64,000 bases of DNA, taken from Edaphobacter modestus (GTDB lineage: Bacteria > Acidobacteriota > Terriglobia > Terriglobales > Acidobacteriaceae). The stretch's first letter is position 1. Each line of letters starts with the position of its first letter. This document shows positions 54,126-63,512 of this stretch, one piece after another. The position numbers were made by a program, and so were the translations under genes. The DNA is taken from the NCBI RefSeq assembly GCF_004217555.1, contig NZ_SHKW01000001.1:1860001-1924000 (forward strand), in the 5' to 3' direction. The notes beneath the pieces were generated by a model. The model did not search any database. It was not told where the DNA came from and saw nothing but the letters and a program-made list of their open reading frames with translations.

Positions 54126-55994
54126 TTGACATGGTCCCGTCGTACGTTCCTTACCTCTCTCTCTCGAACCGCGCTCGTCCTCACGCTCGATGATGTTCTC
54201 TCCCTGGCACAGGGCTCCCAGGTTCCTAGCACACCGCAGATCGGCTCGCGTCCTACCTACGACGCCAAACCACGCCCCGCTCCCAAAGGTCCGCCTTCCC
54301 CCGTCGCTGGAACTCCGCTCGGCGTCAGCTTCCTCGATGTGGCCCGGCAGTCGGGCCTCAACGCTAAAACCATCTACGGTGGCGAGCACAAGAATCGTTA
54401 TCTTCTCGAAACGACTGGTTGCGGCGTCGCCTTCTTCGACTATGACCACGACGACTGGCTCGACATCTTCCTCGTCAACGGCTCCCGCATTGAAGGTTTT
54501 CCGAAGGGTCAGGAACCGTTCTCCCATCTCTTCAAAAACAATCGCGATGGGACCTTCACCGACGTCACCCAAAAGGCCGGGCTCGGTCGCAGCGGCTGGG
54601 GACAGGGCTGTTGCGTCGGCGACTACAACAACGACGGCTGGAACGATCTCTTTGTCAGCTACTACGGTCAGAACATTCTCTATCGCAACAATGGTGATGG
54701 AACTTTCACGGACGTCACAGCTAAAGCCGGCCTTACGCAACCGACGACTCGCTGGAACACCGGATGCTCTTTTCTTGACTATGACCGCGACGGCCATCTC
54801 GACCTCTTCGTCGCCAACTACATCGACTTTGACATCAAGACGGCTCCGCTTCCCGAAGCTGCCGGTTGCGCGTACAAAGGCATTCAGGTCGCCTGCGGTC
54901 CACCCGGTCTCCAGGGCGGGAAGAACATTCTTTATCGCAACAACGGTGACGGTACCTTCACAGACGTCTCGGAAAAATCCGGCATGTGGGAGACGATCGG
55001 GACCTACGCTCTCTCTGTCTCCGTCGCCGATCTCGACAACGATGGCTGGCCCGACATCTATGTAGCGAACGACTCCACTGCCTCCACGTTTTACCAGAAC
55101 CAGAAAAACGGCACCTTCAAGGACGTCGCCATCGAGTCCGGTATCGCCTACTCTCCAGACGGGAAACCACAAGCCGGTATGGGAGTGTCCATCGGCGACT
55201 TGAACCGCGACGGCCTGCTCGACATCGTTAAGACCAACTTCGCCGGAGATACCGACTCTCTCTACGTCAACCTCGGCGGTGGCAACTTCGATGACCACAC
55301 TTACCTTTCCGGTCTGGGCGTCAACACGCGCTTCCTGGGCTGGGGTGTCGGCTTCTTCGACATGGACAATGACGGCTGGCCTGATCTGCTCATGTCTAAC
55401 GGCCATGTATATCCCGAGGTCGAAGGCACCAATGTTGATGCACCCTATGCCCAGCACAAATACCTCTACCGCAACCTCCGCAACGGACAGTTCGAAGAGG
55501 TTACCGCCGAGGCTGGTCCCGGAATCAACGCGACCGCCGCTGCTCGGGGCACCGCCTTCGGCGACTTCGACAACGACGGCGACATCGACGTCGCCGTCAA
55601 CTGTGTCAACAGCCTCCCACAACTCCTCCGCTGCGATTCCACCACTGGCCGCAACTGGATTAAGATCCGAACTGTCGGCACAAAATCAAATCGCACCGGC
55701 ATCGGCGCACGCATTCTTATCACCACGCAACATGAGCCCCAGGCGAAGCCCTTCGTCCAGATCGATGAGGTCCGCAGTGGCGGCAGCTACTTCTCACAGA
55801 ACGACCTCCGCATCCACTTCGGCCTCGACCTCGCCGCGAAGGCTGACGTTGAGATCCACTGGCCCTCCGGGGCCATCGACAAGCTTCCTGCACTCGCCGC
55901 CAACAATCTCTACGTCATTCAGGAAGGCGGCAAACTTCTCAAGACCCTTCCTATGGGGCGGATCGAATCGAAGACTACAGAACCGAAGTCCTGA
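54126..55994 (+). CDS. CRTAC1-family protein (FG-GAP/VCBS propeller with ASPIC/UnbV domain), first
   Basis: A 622-residue exported protein. The TTG start has AGGGAGAG at good spacing and begins a Tat-like signal (SRRTFLTSLSRTALVLTLDD). Residues ~65-490 hold seven or more FG-GAP/VCBS calcium-binding blades with Asp-rich loops such as DYNNDGWNDLFVSYYGQN, DYDRDGHLDLFVANY and DLDNDGWPDIYVAND. Residues ~515-600 are the ASPIC/UnbV domain (NWIKIRTVGTKSNRTGIGAR; DEVRSGGSYFSQNDLRIHFG). The family is related to human cartilage acidic protein 1; bacterial function is unknown, probably surface adhesion or partner binding. It overlaps the next paralogue by one base (TGATG), so the two are co-translated. 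Confidence 0.9.
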   Translation: MTWSRRTFLTSLSRTALVLTLDDVLSLAQGSQVPSTPQIGSRPTYDAKPRPAPKGPPSPVAGTPLGVSFLDVARQSGLNAKTIYGGEHKNRYLLETTGCGVAFFDYDHDDWLDIFLVNGSRIEGFPKGQEPFSHLFKNNRDGTFTDVTQKAGLGRSGWGQGCCVGDYNNDGWNDLFVSYYGQNILYRNNGDGTFTDVTAKAGLTQPTTRWNTGCSFLDYDRDGHLDLFVANYIDFDIKTAPLPEAAGCAYKGIQVACGPPGLQGGKNILYRNNGDGTFTDVSEKSGMWETIGTYALSVSVADLDNDGWPDIYVANDSTASTFYQNQKNGTFKDVAIESGIAYSPDGKPQAGMGVSIGDLNRDGLLDIVKTNFAGDTDSLYVNLGGGNFDDHTYLSGLGVNTRFLGWGVGFFDMDNDGWPDLLMSNGHVYPEVEGTNVDAPYAQHKYLYRNLRNGQFEEVTAEAGPGINATAAARGTAFGDFDNDGDIDVAVNCVNSLPQLLRCDSTTGRNWIKIRTVGTKSNRTGIGARILITTQHEPQAKPFVQIDEVRSGGSYFSQNDLRIHFGLDLAAKADVEIHWPSGAIDKLPALAANNLYVIQEGGKLLKTLPMGRIESKTTEPKS

Positions 55995-57832
55995 TGTTCC
56001 CAATTCCTAAACAAATCAGGAAGCTTCTCGCCCAAGCGCGGCACAGAAGTCGACGCCGTGAAGAGATCCACTTCTTCTGCAGCCTCCTGCTCACGGTCGC
56101 CCTCTTTTATTCTCCCCTTGCCGCCCACGGCCAAACGCAACTCTATCCAGCCAACGCAGATCATCCCTCCCCTGCATGGTTCGTCGATGTAGCGGCCAAG
56201 GCCGGCATTCTCGTCCGTAACGTCAACGGAAGCGCGGAAGCCAAGCGCTACATCCTCGAGGCCACCGGCTCCGGCGTTGCCATCCTCGACTACGACCGTG
56301 ACGGCTGGCAGGACATCTTCCTCGTTAATGGCACCACGCTCGACGCCGCCAAATCGAAAAGCAAGCCCACCAGCCACCTCTTCCATAACAACCGCAACGG
56401 CACTTTTACCGATGTCACCGTTCGTGCGGGGATCGCTTTCTCCGGCTGGGGCCAGGGCGCATGTGTCGGCGACTATGACAATGATGGATACGACGACCTC
56501 TACATCACCGCCTACGGTAAAAATCATCTCTTCCACAATCAAGGAAACGGAACTTTCAAAGACGTCTCCGAACAGTCCGGAGTCTCTGGTACTGGGAAGG
56601 AATGGGGTACCGGCTGCGCCTTCGTAGACTACGATCGTGACGGCCGACTCGATCTCATCGTCGCCAACTACGTCCACTTCGACCTTGCCACCATCCCTAA
56701 GCCCGGCTCCGGTCCCGGCTGCATGTGGAAGGGTGTCCCGGTTATGTGTGGACCACGCGGACTGCCCTACGCCGCCAACACTCTTTTTCATAATCTCGGG
56801 GGCGGTCGTGCTGGAGAATCGGTCCGCTTCGAAGAAGTCAGCAAACCGAGCGGCATCGAACGCACCAACGGCCACTATTGCTTTTCCGTTACCACCCTTG
56901 ACTACAACGAAGACGGCTGGACCGACGTCTACATCGCCTGTGATTCCACTCCTTCCATCCTCTACCGAAATAATCATGACGGCACCTTCACCGACGTAGC
57001 TGCCGACGCTGGGGCCGCCTTCAACGAGGACGGCCGCGAGCAAGCCGGCATGGGTTCCACCTCCGCCGACTACGATCGGGACGGCCATCTAGATCTCTTC
57101 AAAACCAACTTCTCCGACGATACGTCCACTCTGTATCGCTCCCAGGGTGACGGCACCTTCACCGACGAGACTCACTCTGCCGGGATCGCCATCAACACCG
57201 ATGCGCTAGGATGGGGCACCATGTTCGCCGATGTCGACAATGACGGATGGCCAGACCTTCTCATCGCGAATGGACACGTCTATCCCGAGGTCGACTCCGC
57301 TCGTCTTGGCTCCTTCTTCCGTGAGCCCCGCTTTCTCTACTACAACCTCGGACATACTTCCTCCGGGCTCGTGAAATTCAAGGACATCAGCAAGACATCC
57401 GGTCCGGCATTGCTCAATCCCCTATCTGGACGCGGCCTCGCGACTGCCGACCTGTTCAACGACGGACGTATCGAGGCTGTCATCAATAACCTATCCGATG
57501 ACACCATGCTTCTCGTCAATCTCGCTCGCAATCGAAACCACTGGCTTGGTGTGCACCTCGTCGGAACCACCTCCAACCGCGACGCCATCGGAGCACGCGT
57601 CACTCTCCGCGCCGGTACGCGCGTATGGGTCGACGAGGTTCGCAGCGGGTCCAGCTACAACTCATCCAACGACCTCCGGCTCCATTTCGGGCTCGGCTCG
57701 GATACTCAGCTTGATTCCATCGAGATTCGCTGGCCGAACGGCTCTACCGAGGTCTTCGATCCACCTCCGGTTCCCGACCATATCCTCGAGGTCATCGAAG
57801 GCAAGGGTCACACTTTCTCGAAGCAGCGATAG
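55994..57832 (+). CDS. CRTAC1-family protein, second
   Basis: A 612-residue paralogue of the preceding protein. Signal peptide to about residue 50 (LLLTVALFYSPLAAHGQ, after a positively charged 30-residue lead). FG-GAP/VCBS blades include DYDRDGWQDIFLVNGTTL, DYDNDGYDDLYITAYGKN and DYDRDGRLDLIVANYV, each with the Dx(D/N)xDGxxD calcium loop. The ASPIC/UnbV domain closes the protein (HWLGVHLVGTTSNRDAIGAR; DEVRSGSSYNSSNDLRLHFG). The start ATG shares a base with the TGA of the first gene. The pair differ throughout, so they are an old duplication that may form a hetero-oligomer. Confidence 0.9.
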   Translation: MFPIPKQIRKLLAQARHRSRRREEIHFFCSLLLTVALFYSPLAAHGQTQLYPANADHPSPAWFVDVAAKAGILVRNVNGSAEAKRYILEATGSGVAILDYDRDGWQDIFLVNGTTLDAAKSKSKPTSHLFHNNRNGTFTDVTVRAGIAFSGWGQGACVGDYDNDGYDDLYITAYGKNHLFHNQGNGTFKDVSEQSGVSGTGKEWGTGCAFVDYDRDGRLDLIVANYVHFDLATIPKPGSGPGCMWKGVPVMCGPRGLPYAANTLFHNLGGGRAGESVRFEEVSKPSGIERTNGHYCFSVTTLDYNEDGWTDVYIACDSTPSILYRNNHDGTFTDVAADAGAAFNEDGREQAGMGSTSADYDRDGHLDLFKTNFSDDTSTLYRSQGDGTFTDETHSAGIAINTDALGWGTMFADVDNDGWPDLLIANGHVYPEVDSARLGSFFREPRFLYYNLGHTSSGLVKFKDISKTSGPALLNPLSGRGLATADLFNDGRIEAVINNLSDDTMLLVNLARNRNHWLGVHLVGTTSNRDAIGARVTLRAGTRVWVDEVRSGSSYNSSNDLRLHFGLGSDTQLDSIEIRWPNGSTEVFDPPPVPDHILEVIEGKGHTFSKQR

Positions 57833-58241
57833 AAAGCTCCTCATCACTCCTTAGTCCCTGGTTCTACCTGTCGTCGAAGAACCCCGCGTTTACTGACAGG
57901 ATGTGGACATACTCATGTGCTGAGAAAAGCCGAGGATAACGGCAGGAAATGTGACGGCTCAATGCGTCGTTGGACTTGATCGTCGCACCAGAGTGTCGTG
58001 GCTCTCCTTCGCGTTCGGAGTGGAAAACAGTTGCAGAATTTCTCTGCCATTGCAGATGTCGCATTCGCGGCAATGCGCGCCTAGGAAGCGCGGCAAGGGC
58101 TCCGAGAAAGAGTGCGAAGAGACTCCCCTCGACATTTAATTTCACAAAACTTCTCCTGTCAGGGCCGTTATGGCTTGTTGCCTTGCGAACACACATGGAT
58201 ACATGTCGAAGGGTTCTGACTGAGATAAAAAAAACGCCCAG
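57833..58241. other. Convergent intergenic stretch before the core-gene block
   Basis: No supported gene. A 110-codon minus-strand frame (57864-58196) has a hydrophobic start but turns to unstructured sequence and has no ribosome-binding site. On the minus strand GGGCG then eight T follows the ROK gene stop directly (58219-58240), suggesting a terminator tail, though the stem is weak. Confidence 0.4.
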
Positions 58242-59165
58242 CTAAGCCGAGAATGTAGATCGTTCTCGTGAGACAGGCCATAGCCACGCTGCACCTCGCA
58301 CACCGCTTGAATCGCCAAATCTTGCCTGCAGGATCGGTGTGTCCACCTCTCGTCCAAATACGTACGTAGGCAAACGTTTCGGGAGGCTCTCATAAAGGTG
58401 TTGTGCCAAAGAGAGTCCTCCCCCCAGCACAAAGGCATCCGGGTCGAGAGTATTGATCACTGTAGCCAGACCCCGCGCCAGCCGATCTTCCAGTCGATCC
58501 ACGATTGCAGCTGCTTCCCTCTCTCCCGCCTCAAACGCTGCAATAATCTCTCGTGCGCTTCGTTGTCGCCCTGTGGTCTGCTGGTAATCCCGCGCCAACC
58601 CCGTGCCGGAAACCCACATCTCCAGACATCCGCGTTTTCCGCAATAGCAAAGCGGTCCCGGGTTCTCCTCCGCATTAGGCCATGGCAGCGGATTATGTCC
58701 CCACTCGCCGCCCGTACCGTTCGGGCCGGCATGGACTCGTCCGTCGATGGCCACGCCACCTCCGCAACCTGTGCCCAGAATCACCCCAAATACAACGCGC
58801 TTCCCTGCCGCCGCACCATCCGTCGCCTCCGAAACGGCCAGGCAGTTCGCGTCATTTGCAATCCGAACCTCACGTCCCAGTGCCGCACTAAGGTCCTTAT
58901 CCAAAGGTCGACCATTCAGCCATGTCGAGTTTGCATTTTTTACCAGACCGCTTTTCTCAGAGATACTCCCCGGGATTCCTGCTCCGACGCTTCCCGTCCT
59001 TCCCGTCTTCTCTTCCAGCAGGTGAACCAACCCCGCCATCGCTGCGACCGTTCCATCGTAATCATCTCTCGGTGTATCCACGCGATAGCGAGCCAGTTCT
59101 TTGCCCTGCTCATCCATTGCCAGTGCCTCGATCTTGGTCCCTCCAAGATCGATCCCAATACGCAT
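58242..59165 (-). CDS. ROK-family sugar kinase (fructokinase-like)
   Basis: Phosphorylates a hexose such as fructose, mannose or glucose with ATP in the cytoplasm. The start at 59165 gives 307 residues beginning MRIGIDLGGTKIEALAMD, the phosphate-binding loop. NDANCLAVSEATDGAA and VFGVILGTGCGGGVAIDG follow, and the zinc/ROK signature is complete: His in GGEWGHNPL and the cysteines of LCYCGKRGCLEMWVSGTGL. The catalytic Asp is in ANDANC. The pattern is closest to E. coli Mak-type fructokinases; substrate assignment is tentative. It is the last gene on this strand before the CRTAC1 cluster, with ~110 bases to the gene upstream. Confidence 0.9.
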   Translation of the reverse strand: MRIGIDLGGTKIEALAMDEQGKELARYRVDTPRDDYDGTVAAMAGLVHLLEEKTGRTGSVGAGIPGSISEKSGLVKNANSTWLNGRPLDKDLSAALGREVRIANDANCLAVSEATDGAAAGKRVVFGVILGTGCGGGVAIDGRVHAGPNGTGGEWGHNPLPWPNAEENPGPLCYCGKRGCLEMWVSGTGLARDYQQTTGRQRSAREIIAAFEAGEREAAAIVDRLEDRLARGLATVINTLDPDAFVLGGGLSLAQHLYESLPKRLPTYVFGREVDTPILQARFGDSSGVRGAAWLWPVSRERSTFSA

Positions 59166-59275
59166 ACCCACTTCAGTCACTGGCCGCAAATTCCTTTCCT
59201 TCAGCAGCACTTTGCCGTCATCCTTTTCGGTTTGGAGATAGATCTCATTCTAGAAACAACCGCTTCTCTCATCAT

Positions 59276-60343
59276 TTATTGCACCTTCCCGGAAGGTCGT
59301 AGCCGGCGCAGTTCCCCCGCGCAGGCAATCGCATGCAGAGCGGTCAATTTAAGATTATCTGCCGCCAGCCATAACCAGAATCGCGTTCCACCATCCTCGT
59401 CATCGTTATCGGGCACCACACGGACCATAATCTCCTCCTGTCCGGCTGCGGTCAGATTACTTGGCGGTTCCGAGCCCTCTGTGACGATATCGAGATGCTC
59501 TCCTGCCAGCGCCCCCTCTAACTCCGCCACGGTTGCAGCATCGCTGGTCTCCACAAACACCGATGCGACATAGCCATGAAACACCGGAGCCTGCACCAGC
59601 TGCATGTTCAACGGAGGCAATTTCTTATTCGCAAGCGCCTTATACTGTGCTCGAATCCGCCATTCTGTGGCTCCCAGTTCTACCTTCGCCGCAGACCCCA
59701 GGGACGGCAGCAGGTTGAACGAGACCTGCGAATCATATTGTTCTTTTGGCAATTCCTGGAACGACAGCAGGCTCACCGTCTGCTGGTGCATCTCATCCAT
59801 CGCCGCGCGCCCATGCTCCGAGGCCGGCTCCATCACTGTCGCGGCCAGCGTCTTCACCGGGATCCGCGTTTGGAGTCTTGCAGCCACCAGCGCCAGCATC
59901 ACTGCCACAGGGTGCGCCGGAATCACAGCCTGCGTTCCCAGATGCAGCCCCACCTCAAGTGCTGCCTGCCTGCCAAGCGCCTCGCTCACCCACGGAGACA
60001 TCACCAGCACCTCGCTCTCGCCCTCAAGCGCATACGTCAGGTCGATGATGCTCGCTCCTGCCTTCCGGGCTTCCTGCCAGTGCCTCAACGTGCCCTTCCC
60101 ATCTCCCGCAAAAAAGACGAAGTCCATGTGCTCGAAAGAACCGCTATCAATCTTCTGAATGAATGCCGCTTCCTCCCCCGCAGAAGTCAGCTGGCCCGTG
60201 CTCTCCTCTTCATCTTCAAGCAGCACAACGTTCGAGGCCGCCAGCAGAGATTCACCCAGCTCGTCGCTTAGTTCCTTCCCCGCCAGCGACGACGCTCCGA
60301 CCACACCAATCCGATAGACCTTGCCTGTCATCTCCACCTGCAC
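59276..60343 (-). CDS. Aspartate-semialdehyde-dehydrogenase-like protein lacking the catalytic cysteine
   Basis: A 355-residue cytoplasmic protein with the fold of the semialdehyde dehydrogenase family: an N-terminal NAD(P)-binding region (YRIGVVGASSLAGKELSDEL, residues ~10-30) and the dimerisation/catalytic domain with NMQLVQAPVFHGYVASVFVE, which matches the GH motif region of Asd. Where Asd has NCS/TT with the active-site cysteine, this protein has GTQAVIPAHPVAVMLALVAA, so it cannot form the thioacyl intermediate. It is probably not the cell's Asd but a paralogue with a regulatory or unknown role. It lies 21 bases after pssA, in the same apparent operon as the phosphatidylethanolamine genes. 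GTG start; an ATG four codons on is possible. Confidence 0.8.
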   Translation of the reverse strand: MQVEMTGKVYRIGVVGASSLAGKELSDELGESLLAASNVVLLEDEEESTGQLTSAGEEAAFIQKIDSGSFEHMDFVFFAGDGKGTLRHWQEARKAGASIIDLTYALEGESEVLVMSPWVSEALGRQAALEVGLHLGTQAVIPAHPVAVMLALVAARLQTRIPVKTLAATVMEPASEHGRAAMDEMHQQTVSLLSFQELPKEQYDSQVSFNLLPSLGSAAKVELGATEWRIRAQYKALANKKLPPLNMQLVQAPVFHGYVASVFVETSDAATVAELEGALAGEHLDIVTEGSEPPSNLTAAGQEEIMVRVVPDNDDEDGGTRFWLWLAADNLKLTALHAIACAGELRRLRPSGKVQ

Positions 60344-60364
60344 TGAATAGATTCGGTCAAACCT

Positions 60365-61228
60365 TCAACTCGGCACGCCCGCCTGCCGCCTCTTCTGTCC
60401 CCACGAGTACGCCAAACGCGCCAGAACCCCCGACACCAGATATCCCAGCGCCACAACAATCAACACATACTCCGAATACAGCGCGATTAATGCGCCAACC
60501 GCAACGATCACCGCTACTAACTGGAAGGGATGCCGCTGACCCAGGCTGATCTCCTTCCCGCTCCAGAATCGCCACGTGCTTACCATCAAAAATCCGGTGA
60601 AGAGAATCAGGCAGAGCCAGACAGCCGACCATCGCGGATCCCCAATCGGATCTCCATTCTCGAAATGCACGACCGAAGCGATTACGCCGGCGCCGGCCGG
60701 AATGGGCATGCCGACGAAATACTTCTTTCCTGGCCTCCCGGGATTCCTCGGCTGCGGGTTGACGCTGATGTTAAATCGAGCCAATCGGCTCGCCCCGCAG
60801 ATCAGAAACAGAAAGCAGACAAAGACGCCCAGGTGAAGGATGCGATCTCGCAGGTGGACATACTCCGTCAGCGGCGGCAGCATCCGGAATCCCCACATAT
60901 AAGCCAACAGGCTTGGAGCCACTCCGAACGTGATCACATCAGCCAGAGAATCCAGCTCCCGGCCGAAATCGCTTGCCGTATTCGTAAGCCGCGCGATCAT
61001 TCCATCGACGCCATCGAACAGCACCGCGAAACCTATGGCAATCGCGGCCCGGTCGAAGAACGCTGGTTGAGCAAACGACCCCTGAATGCTCTGCGTAATC
61101 GCGTAATACCCCGCCGCGATGTTTCCTGCGGTAAAGAGTGAGGGCAGCACATACATACCCCGGCTGGGCAGGCGTCTCTCTCTTCCCGCCGCTCCTCTTT
61201 GCCCCAGATCAGATGGTCCGGCTCCCAT
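60365..61228 (-). CDS. pssA: CDP-diacylglycerol-serine O-phosphatidyltransferase
   Basis: Makes phosphatidylserine from CDP-diacylglycerol and serine at the inner membrane, the step before decarboxylation to phosphatidylethanolamine. The 287-residue protein has about seven membrane helices and the complete CDP-alcohol phosphotransferase motif DG-x2-AR-x8-G-x3-D-x3-D in DGVDGMIARLTNTASDFG followed by RELDSLADVITFG. The chosen ATG overlaps the psd stop by one base (TAATG); a start at MYVLPSLFTAGN, 24 codons on, would also give a complete enzyme. It is of the type II (integral membrane) class. The next gene follows after 21 bases. Confidence 0.93.
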   Translation of the reverse strand: MGAGPSDLGQRGAAGRERRLPSRGMYVLPSLFTAGNIAAGYYAITQSIQGSFAQPAFFDRAAIAIGFAVLFDGVDGMIARLTNTASDFGRELDSLADVITFGVAPSLLAYMWGFRMLPPLTEYVHLRDRILHLGVFVCFLFLICGASRLARFNISVNPQPRNPGRPGKKYFVGMPIPAGAGVIASVVHFENGDPIGDPRWSAVWLCLILFTGFLMVSTWRFWSGKEISLGQRHPFQLVAVIVAVGALIALYSEYVLIVVALGYLVSGVLARLAYSWGQKRRQAGVPS

Positions 61229-61887
61229 TAAGCCACCGCCGCCGCAGCCGACTTGGCTGAGCGGTTCCCGGAATCCGTTACCTCAGCGAGCACGGATAAC
61301 CCGCCTCGTACCCGCGAGCCCGTCTTGACCTTAAGCTCTGCCTCCGCAGGCAGCAACACGTCCACGCGAGACCCAAACTTGATCAGCCCGACGCGCTGTC
61401 CCCGCTCCACTCTGTCACCCGCCTTCACATTGCACACAATGCGACGGGCAAGCAGGCCCGCAATCTGCTTGAAGCTTACCTCATAGTCTCCCGCGTCGAT
61501 CACAATCAGGGTCTGTTCGTTATTAAGAACCGACTCCGCCTTCATCGCATTCAGAAACTCACCCTTTCGAAACTCAACCAGCTTCACCGTACCGGCCACC
61601 GGCGAGCGGTTTACATGCACGTCGAAGACATTCAGAAAAATGCTCAATCTCAACCGGCTTCCGGCAGTCGTCTCGATCCATTCCGTATCGGTAACCAGCC
61701 CGTCGGCGGGCGATACAATCTGGCCCGCCCCCGTAGGAATCGTGCGCTCCGGATCTCGGAAAAACCAAAGAAAAAAAACCGCAAGCAGCAGCGGAAGCGC
61801 CAGCAGAATCCAGGAGTGCGTCAGCAGCCAGATTGCTGCCGCTACGACTCCCAAACCCAGCGCGTACAAATATCCATCTCGAACCAT
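61228..61887 (-). CDS. psd: Phosphatidylserine decarboxylase (short, archaeal-type)
   Basis: Converts phosphatidylserine to phosphatidylethanolamine with a pyruvoyl group made by self-cleavage. The 219-residue length is that of the short Psd class. Two N-terminal membrane helices (residues ~5-45) are followed by [40 protein letters not shown] and the cleavage region [16 protein letters not shown], where the Gly-Ser bond is expected to break. The C-terminal tail is Ala/Ser-rich. pssA begins inside its stop codon, so the two enzymes of the pathway are produced together. Confidence 0.93.
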   Translation of the reverse strand: MVRDGYLYALGLGVVAAAIWLLTHSWILLALPLLLAVFFLWFFRDPERTIPTGAGQIVSPADGLVTDTEWIETTAGSRLRLSIFLNVFDVHVNRSPVAGTVKLVEFRKGEFLNAMKAESVLNNEQTLIVIDAGDYEVSFKQIAGLLARRIVCNVKAGDRVERGQRVGLIKFGSRVDVLLPAEAELKVKTGSRVRGGLSVLAEVTDSGNRSAKSAAAAVA

Positions 61888-61962
61888 AAGTGACGATTAT
61901 ACGGCCATGCGCACACTTGACCTTCCGGCGCATCCCCCTGAGTCCAGCGGGCTTCTCAACCC

Positions 61963-62193
61963 TCAGTGCTGCGAGTCTGATGCTTCCATACGCCGAAGCC
62001 TCTCCATCTCATCCTTCAGGCTCAGCTTCAGCTTTTTGAGTCGTATCTCTTCCAGCTTCTCCGGTTCGGTCAGAAATAACTTCGAACGCAACGTGTCCAG
62101 CCTGCGATCATACAGGCTGTGTTCCTGCTCAAGCTGCTGAATGGATAAGTGCTGTGTAACATTCGGGAGCTCCGTATATTTAGCAGTCTGCAT
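61963..62193 (-). CDS. YdcH-like small DUF465 protein
   Basis: A 76-residue, highly charged, helical protein with SIQQLEQEHSLYDRRLDTLR and LKKLKLSLKDEMERLRRMEA, the two-helix hairpin of the DUF465/YdcH family; function unknown, conserved in many bacteria. The ATG at 62193 has GGAGGT nine bases upstream and is preferred over one nine codons earlier. It lies 75 bases upstream of psd on the same strand. Confidence 0.78.
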   Translation of the reverse strand: MQTAKYTELPNVTQHLSIQQLEQEHSLYDRRLDTLRSKLFLTEPEKLEEIRLKKLKLSLKDEMERLRRMEASDSQH

Positions 62194-62331
62194 CCGATCG
62201 ATACCTCCAGGGTCATTCAACTTCCCAACGCTGGCTCAACAAGCTAACACAGCCCGTCAAAGTGAGGCAAAGCCAGTTATCCACCGTTTTGTATCGCTGT
62301 TTCCGTCGAAAATCGGACCTTTCGATCCTCT

Positions 62332-62844
62332 TCAAGGTCTCTGCGGCGAGCCCTCTCTGCCCGGCCCGGCCATCTCCAACCGCATCAACACGGCATCGTC
62401 TTTGGGCTCGCTGTAGTACCCCTTCCTCCGCCCCAACTCGACAAATCCCAAGCGACGATACAGTGCGATCGCGGCGGCATTCGCCGAACGGACCTCCAGT
62501 TCCACGCCAGCGGCTCCATTCGCTCCGCACCAGGCAATCACCGCCTCGCACAGGGCCCGCCCAACTCCCTTCCTTCGAGCCGTCTCCGCCACAACAACGC
62601 TCTCCAGCTCTGCAATCGAGCCGGCTCCGGCCCCAATCACTTTGCCCACGGCAAACCCCACCAGATACGTCCCTTCCTCCCCCACCAGCAGACCCCGTTT
62701 TACCGAATCACCCTCATCGGCCTCGGCAATCCCCGCATACTCCCTCTCGGCCCAATGGGGTGCAGTCGAGATCATTCGCTCCAGCGCAATCACCGCCCCC
62801 ACATCGCCCGCTCGAGCCACCCTTATCCTCAGCTCGCCCGTCAC
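62332..62844 (-). CDS. rimI: Ribosomal-protein-alanine N-acetyltransferase-like GNAT
   Basis: A 170-residue GNAT acetyltransferase. The acetyl-CoA site is ELESVVVAETARRKGVGRAL (residues ~80-100), with the downstream ELEVRSANAAAIALYRRLGF typical of RimI. RimI acetylates the N-terminal alanine of ribosomal protein S18 and is usually encoded next to tsaB, as here: its GTG start shares four bases (GTGA) with the tsaB stop. This context supports RimI over a generic acetyltransferase. The C-terminal tail (GPGREGSPQRP) is longer than usual. Confidence 0.85.
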   Translation of the reverse strand: MTGELRIRVARAGDVGAVIALERMISTAPHWAEREYAGIAEADEGDSVKRGLLVGEEGTYLVGFAVGKVIGAGAGSIAELESVVVAETARRKGVGRALCEAVIAWCGANGAAGVELEVRSANAAAIALYRRLGFVELGRRKGYYSEPKDDAVLMRLEMAGPGREGSPQRP

Positions 62845-63512
62845 CCCTCGGAGCCCTTTCCTATCCTGGCCAGAATCTCCAGATCCATTCGCCGAAGGTA
62901 GTTCGCGTCGATCGCCTCCACGTCGTCGAACTGCCCTCTTCTCACCCGCTCCACTGCCAGAGGCAGGACATCCTTCGCTGTGGGCTCCTCCACTACTCGA
63001 GGTCGCAGCGCCACCAGAGCCTCTGCAACTCGCGGCTCACATACCACCACCGCGCTTGCTCCTTCCGCCAACACCGCCACCTCCTGCGCGGTCAACAGCG
63101 CCTCGCTTCGCCTTCGACCCGCCGCATAAACACCGCCGTAAAACTCCCCGCGGCCTGCATCCAGCACCGCGCACACATCGCTTTCAACACTCCCCGCAGC
63201 CGCCGCCAGAACCGCCAGCCGCGAGACAGCAATCAGGGGAACCCGCCCCGCCTCGCTCAAACCTTTGGCTGCACTCAGCCCTACCCGCACCCCGGTAAAC
63301 GATCCCGGCCCATGCACAACAGCGATAGCCGTAAGCTCGCTCAACTTCCAGCCCTCCGCCGCCATCCTCTGTCGTATCGCCGGAATCAGTCTCTCCGAAG
63401 CACTTCGCCCTGGCAGTACCTCCGACGCCACAACCTTCGGTTCCCCCTCGCCCTCTGCCAGCGCAACGCTGCCTTCCGTTCCACTTGTATCAATCAGCAG
63501 CAGTCGCATCAT
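62841..63512 (-). CDS. tsaB: tRNA threonylcarbamoyladenosine biosynthesis protein TsaB
   Basis: Part of the TsaB-TsaD-TsaE complex that puts threonylcarbamoyl on adenosine 37 of tRNAs reading ANN codons; TsaB is the scaffold that dimerises with TsaD. The 223-residue length is typical. MRLLLIDTSGTEGSVALAEG opens the ASKHA fold, and AIAVVHGPGSFTGVRVGLSA (residues ~62-82) is the diagnostic motif. The metal-binding HxxxH of TsaD is absent, as expected. It overlaps both neighbours by four bases, mce upstream and rimI downstream. Confidence 0.93.
   Translation of the reverse strand: MMRLLLIDTSGTEGSVALAEGEGEPKVVASEVLPGRSASERLIPAIRQRMAAEGWKLSELTAIAVVHGPGSFTGVRVGLSAAKGLSEAGRVPLIAVSRLAVLAAAAGSVESDVCAVLDAGRGEFYGGVYAAGRRRSEALLTAQEVAVLAEGASAVVVCEPRVAEALVALRPRVVEEPTAKDVLPLAVERVRRGQFDDVEAIDANYLRRMDLEILARIGKGSEG

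Noticed and set aside
54051..57088. Two long minus-strand frames (523 and 389 codons) rich in Val, Asp and Glu
   Set aside because: They mirror the repeated calcium-loop codons of the two CRTAC1 genes; no start signals.
54400..57300. Repeated GACGGC-type motifs looking like a tandem or CRISPR-like array
   Set aside because: Spacing follows FG-GAP blades (DxDxDG loops), the units are not identical and lie inside clean coding frames.
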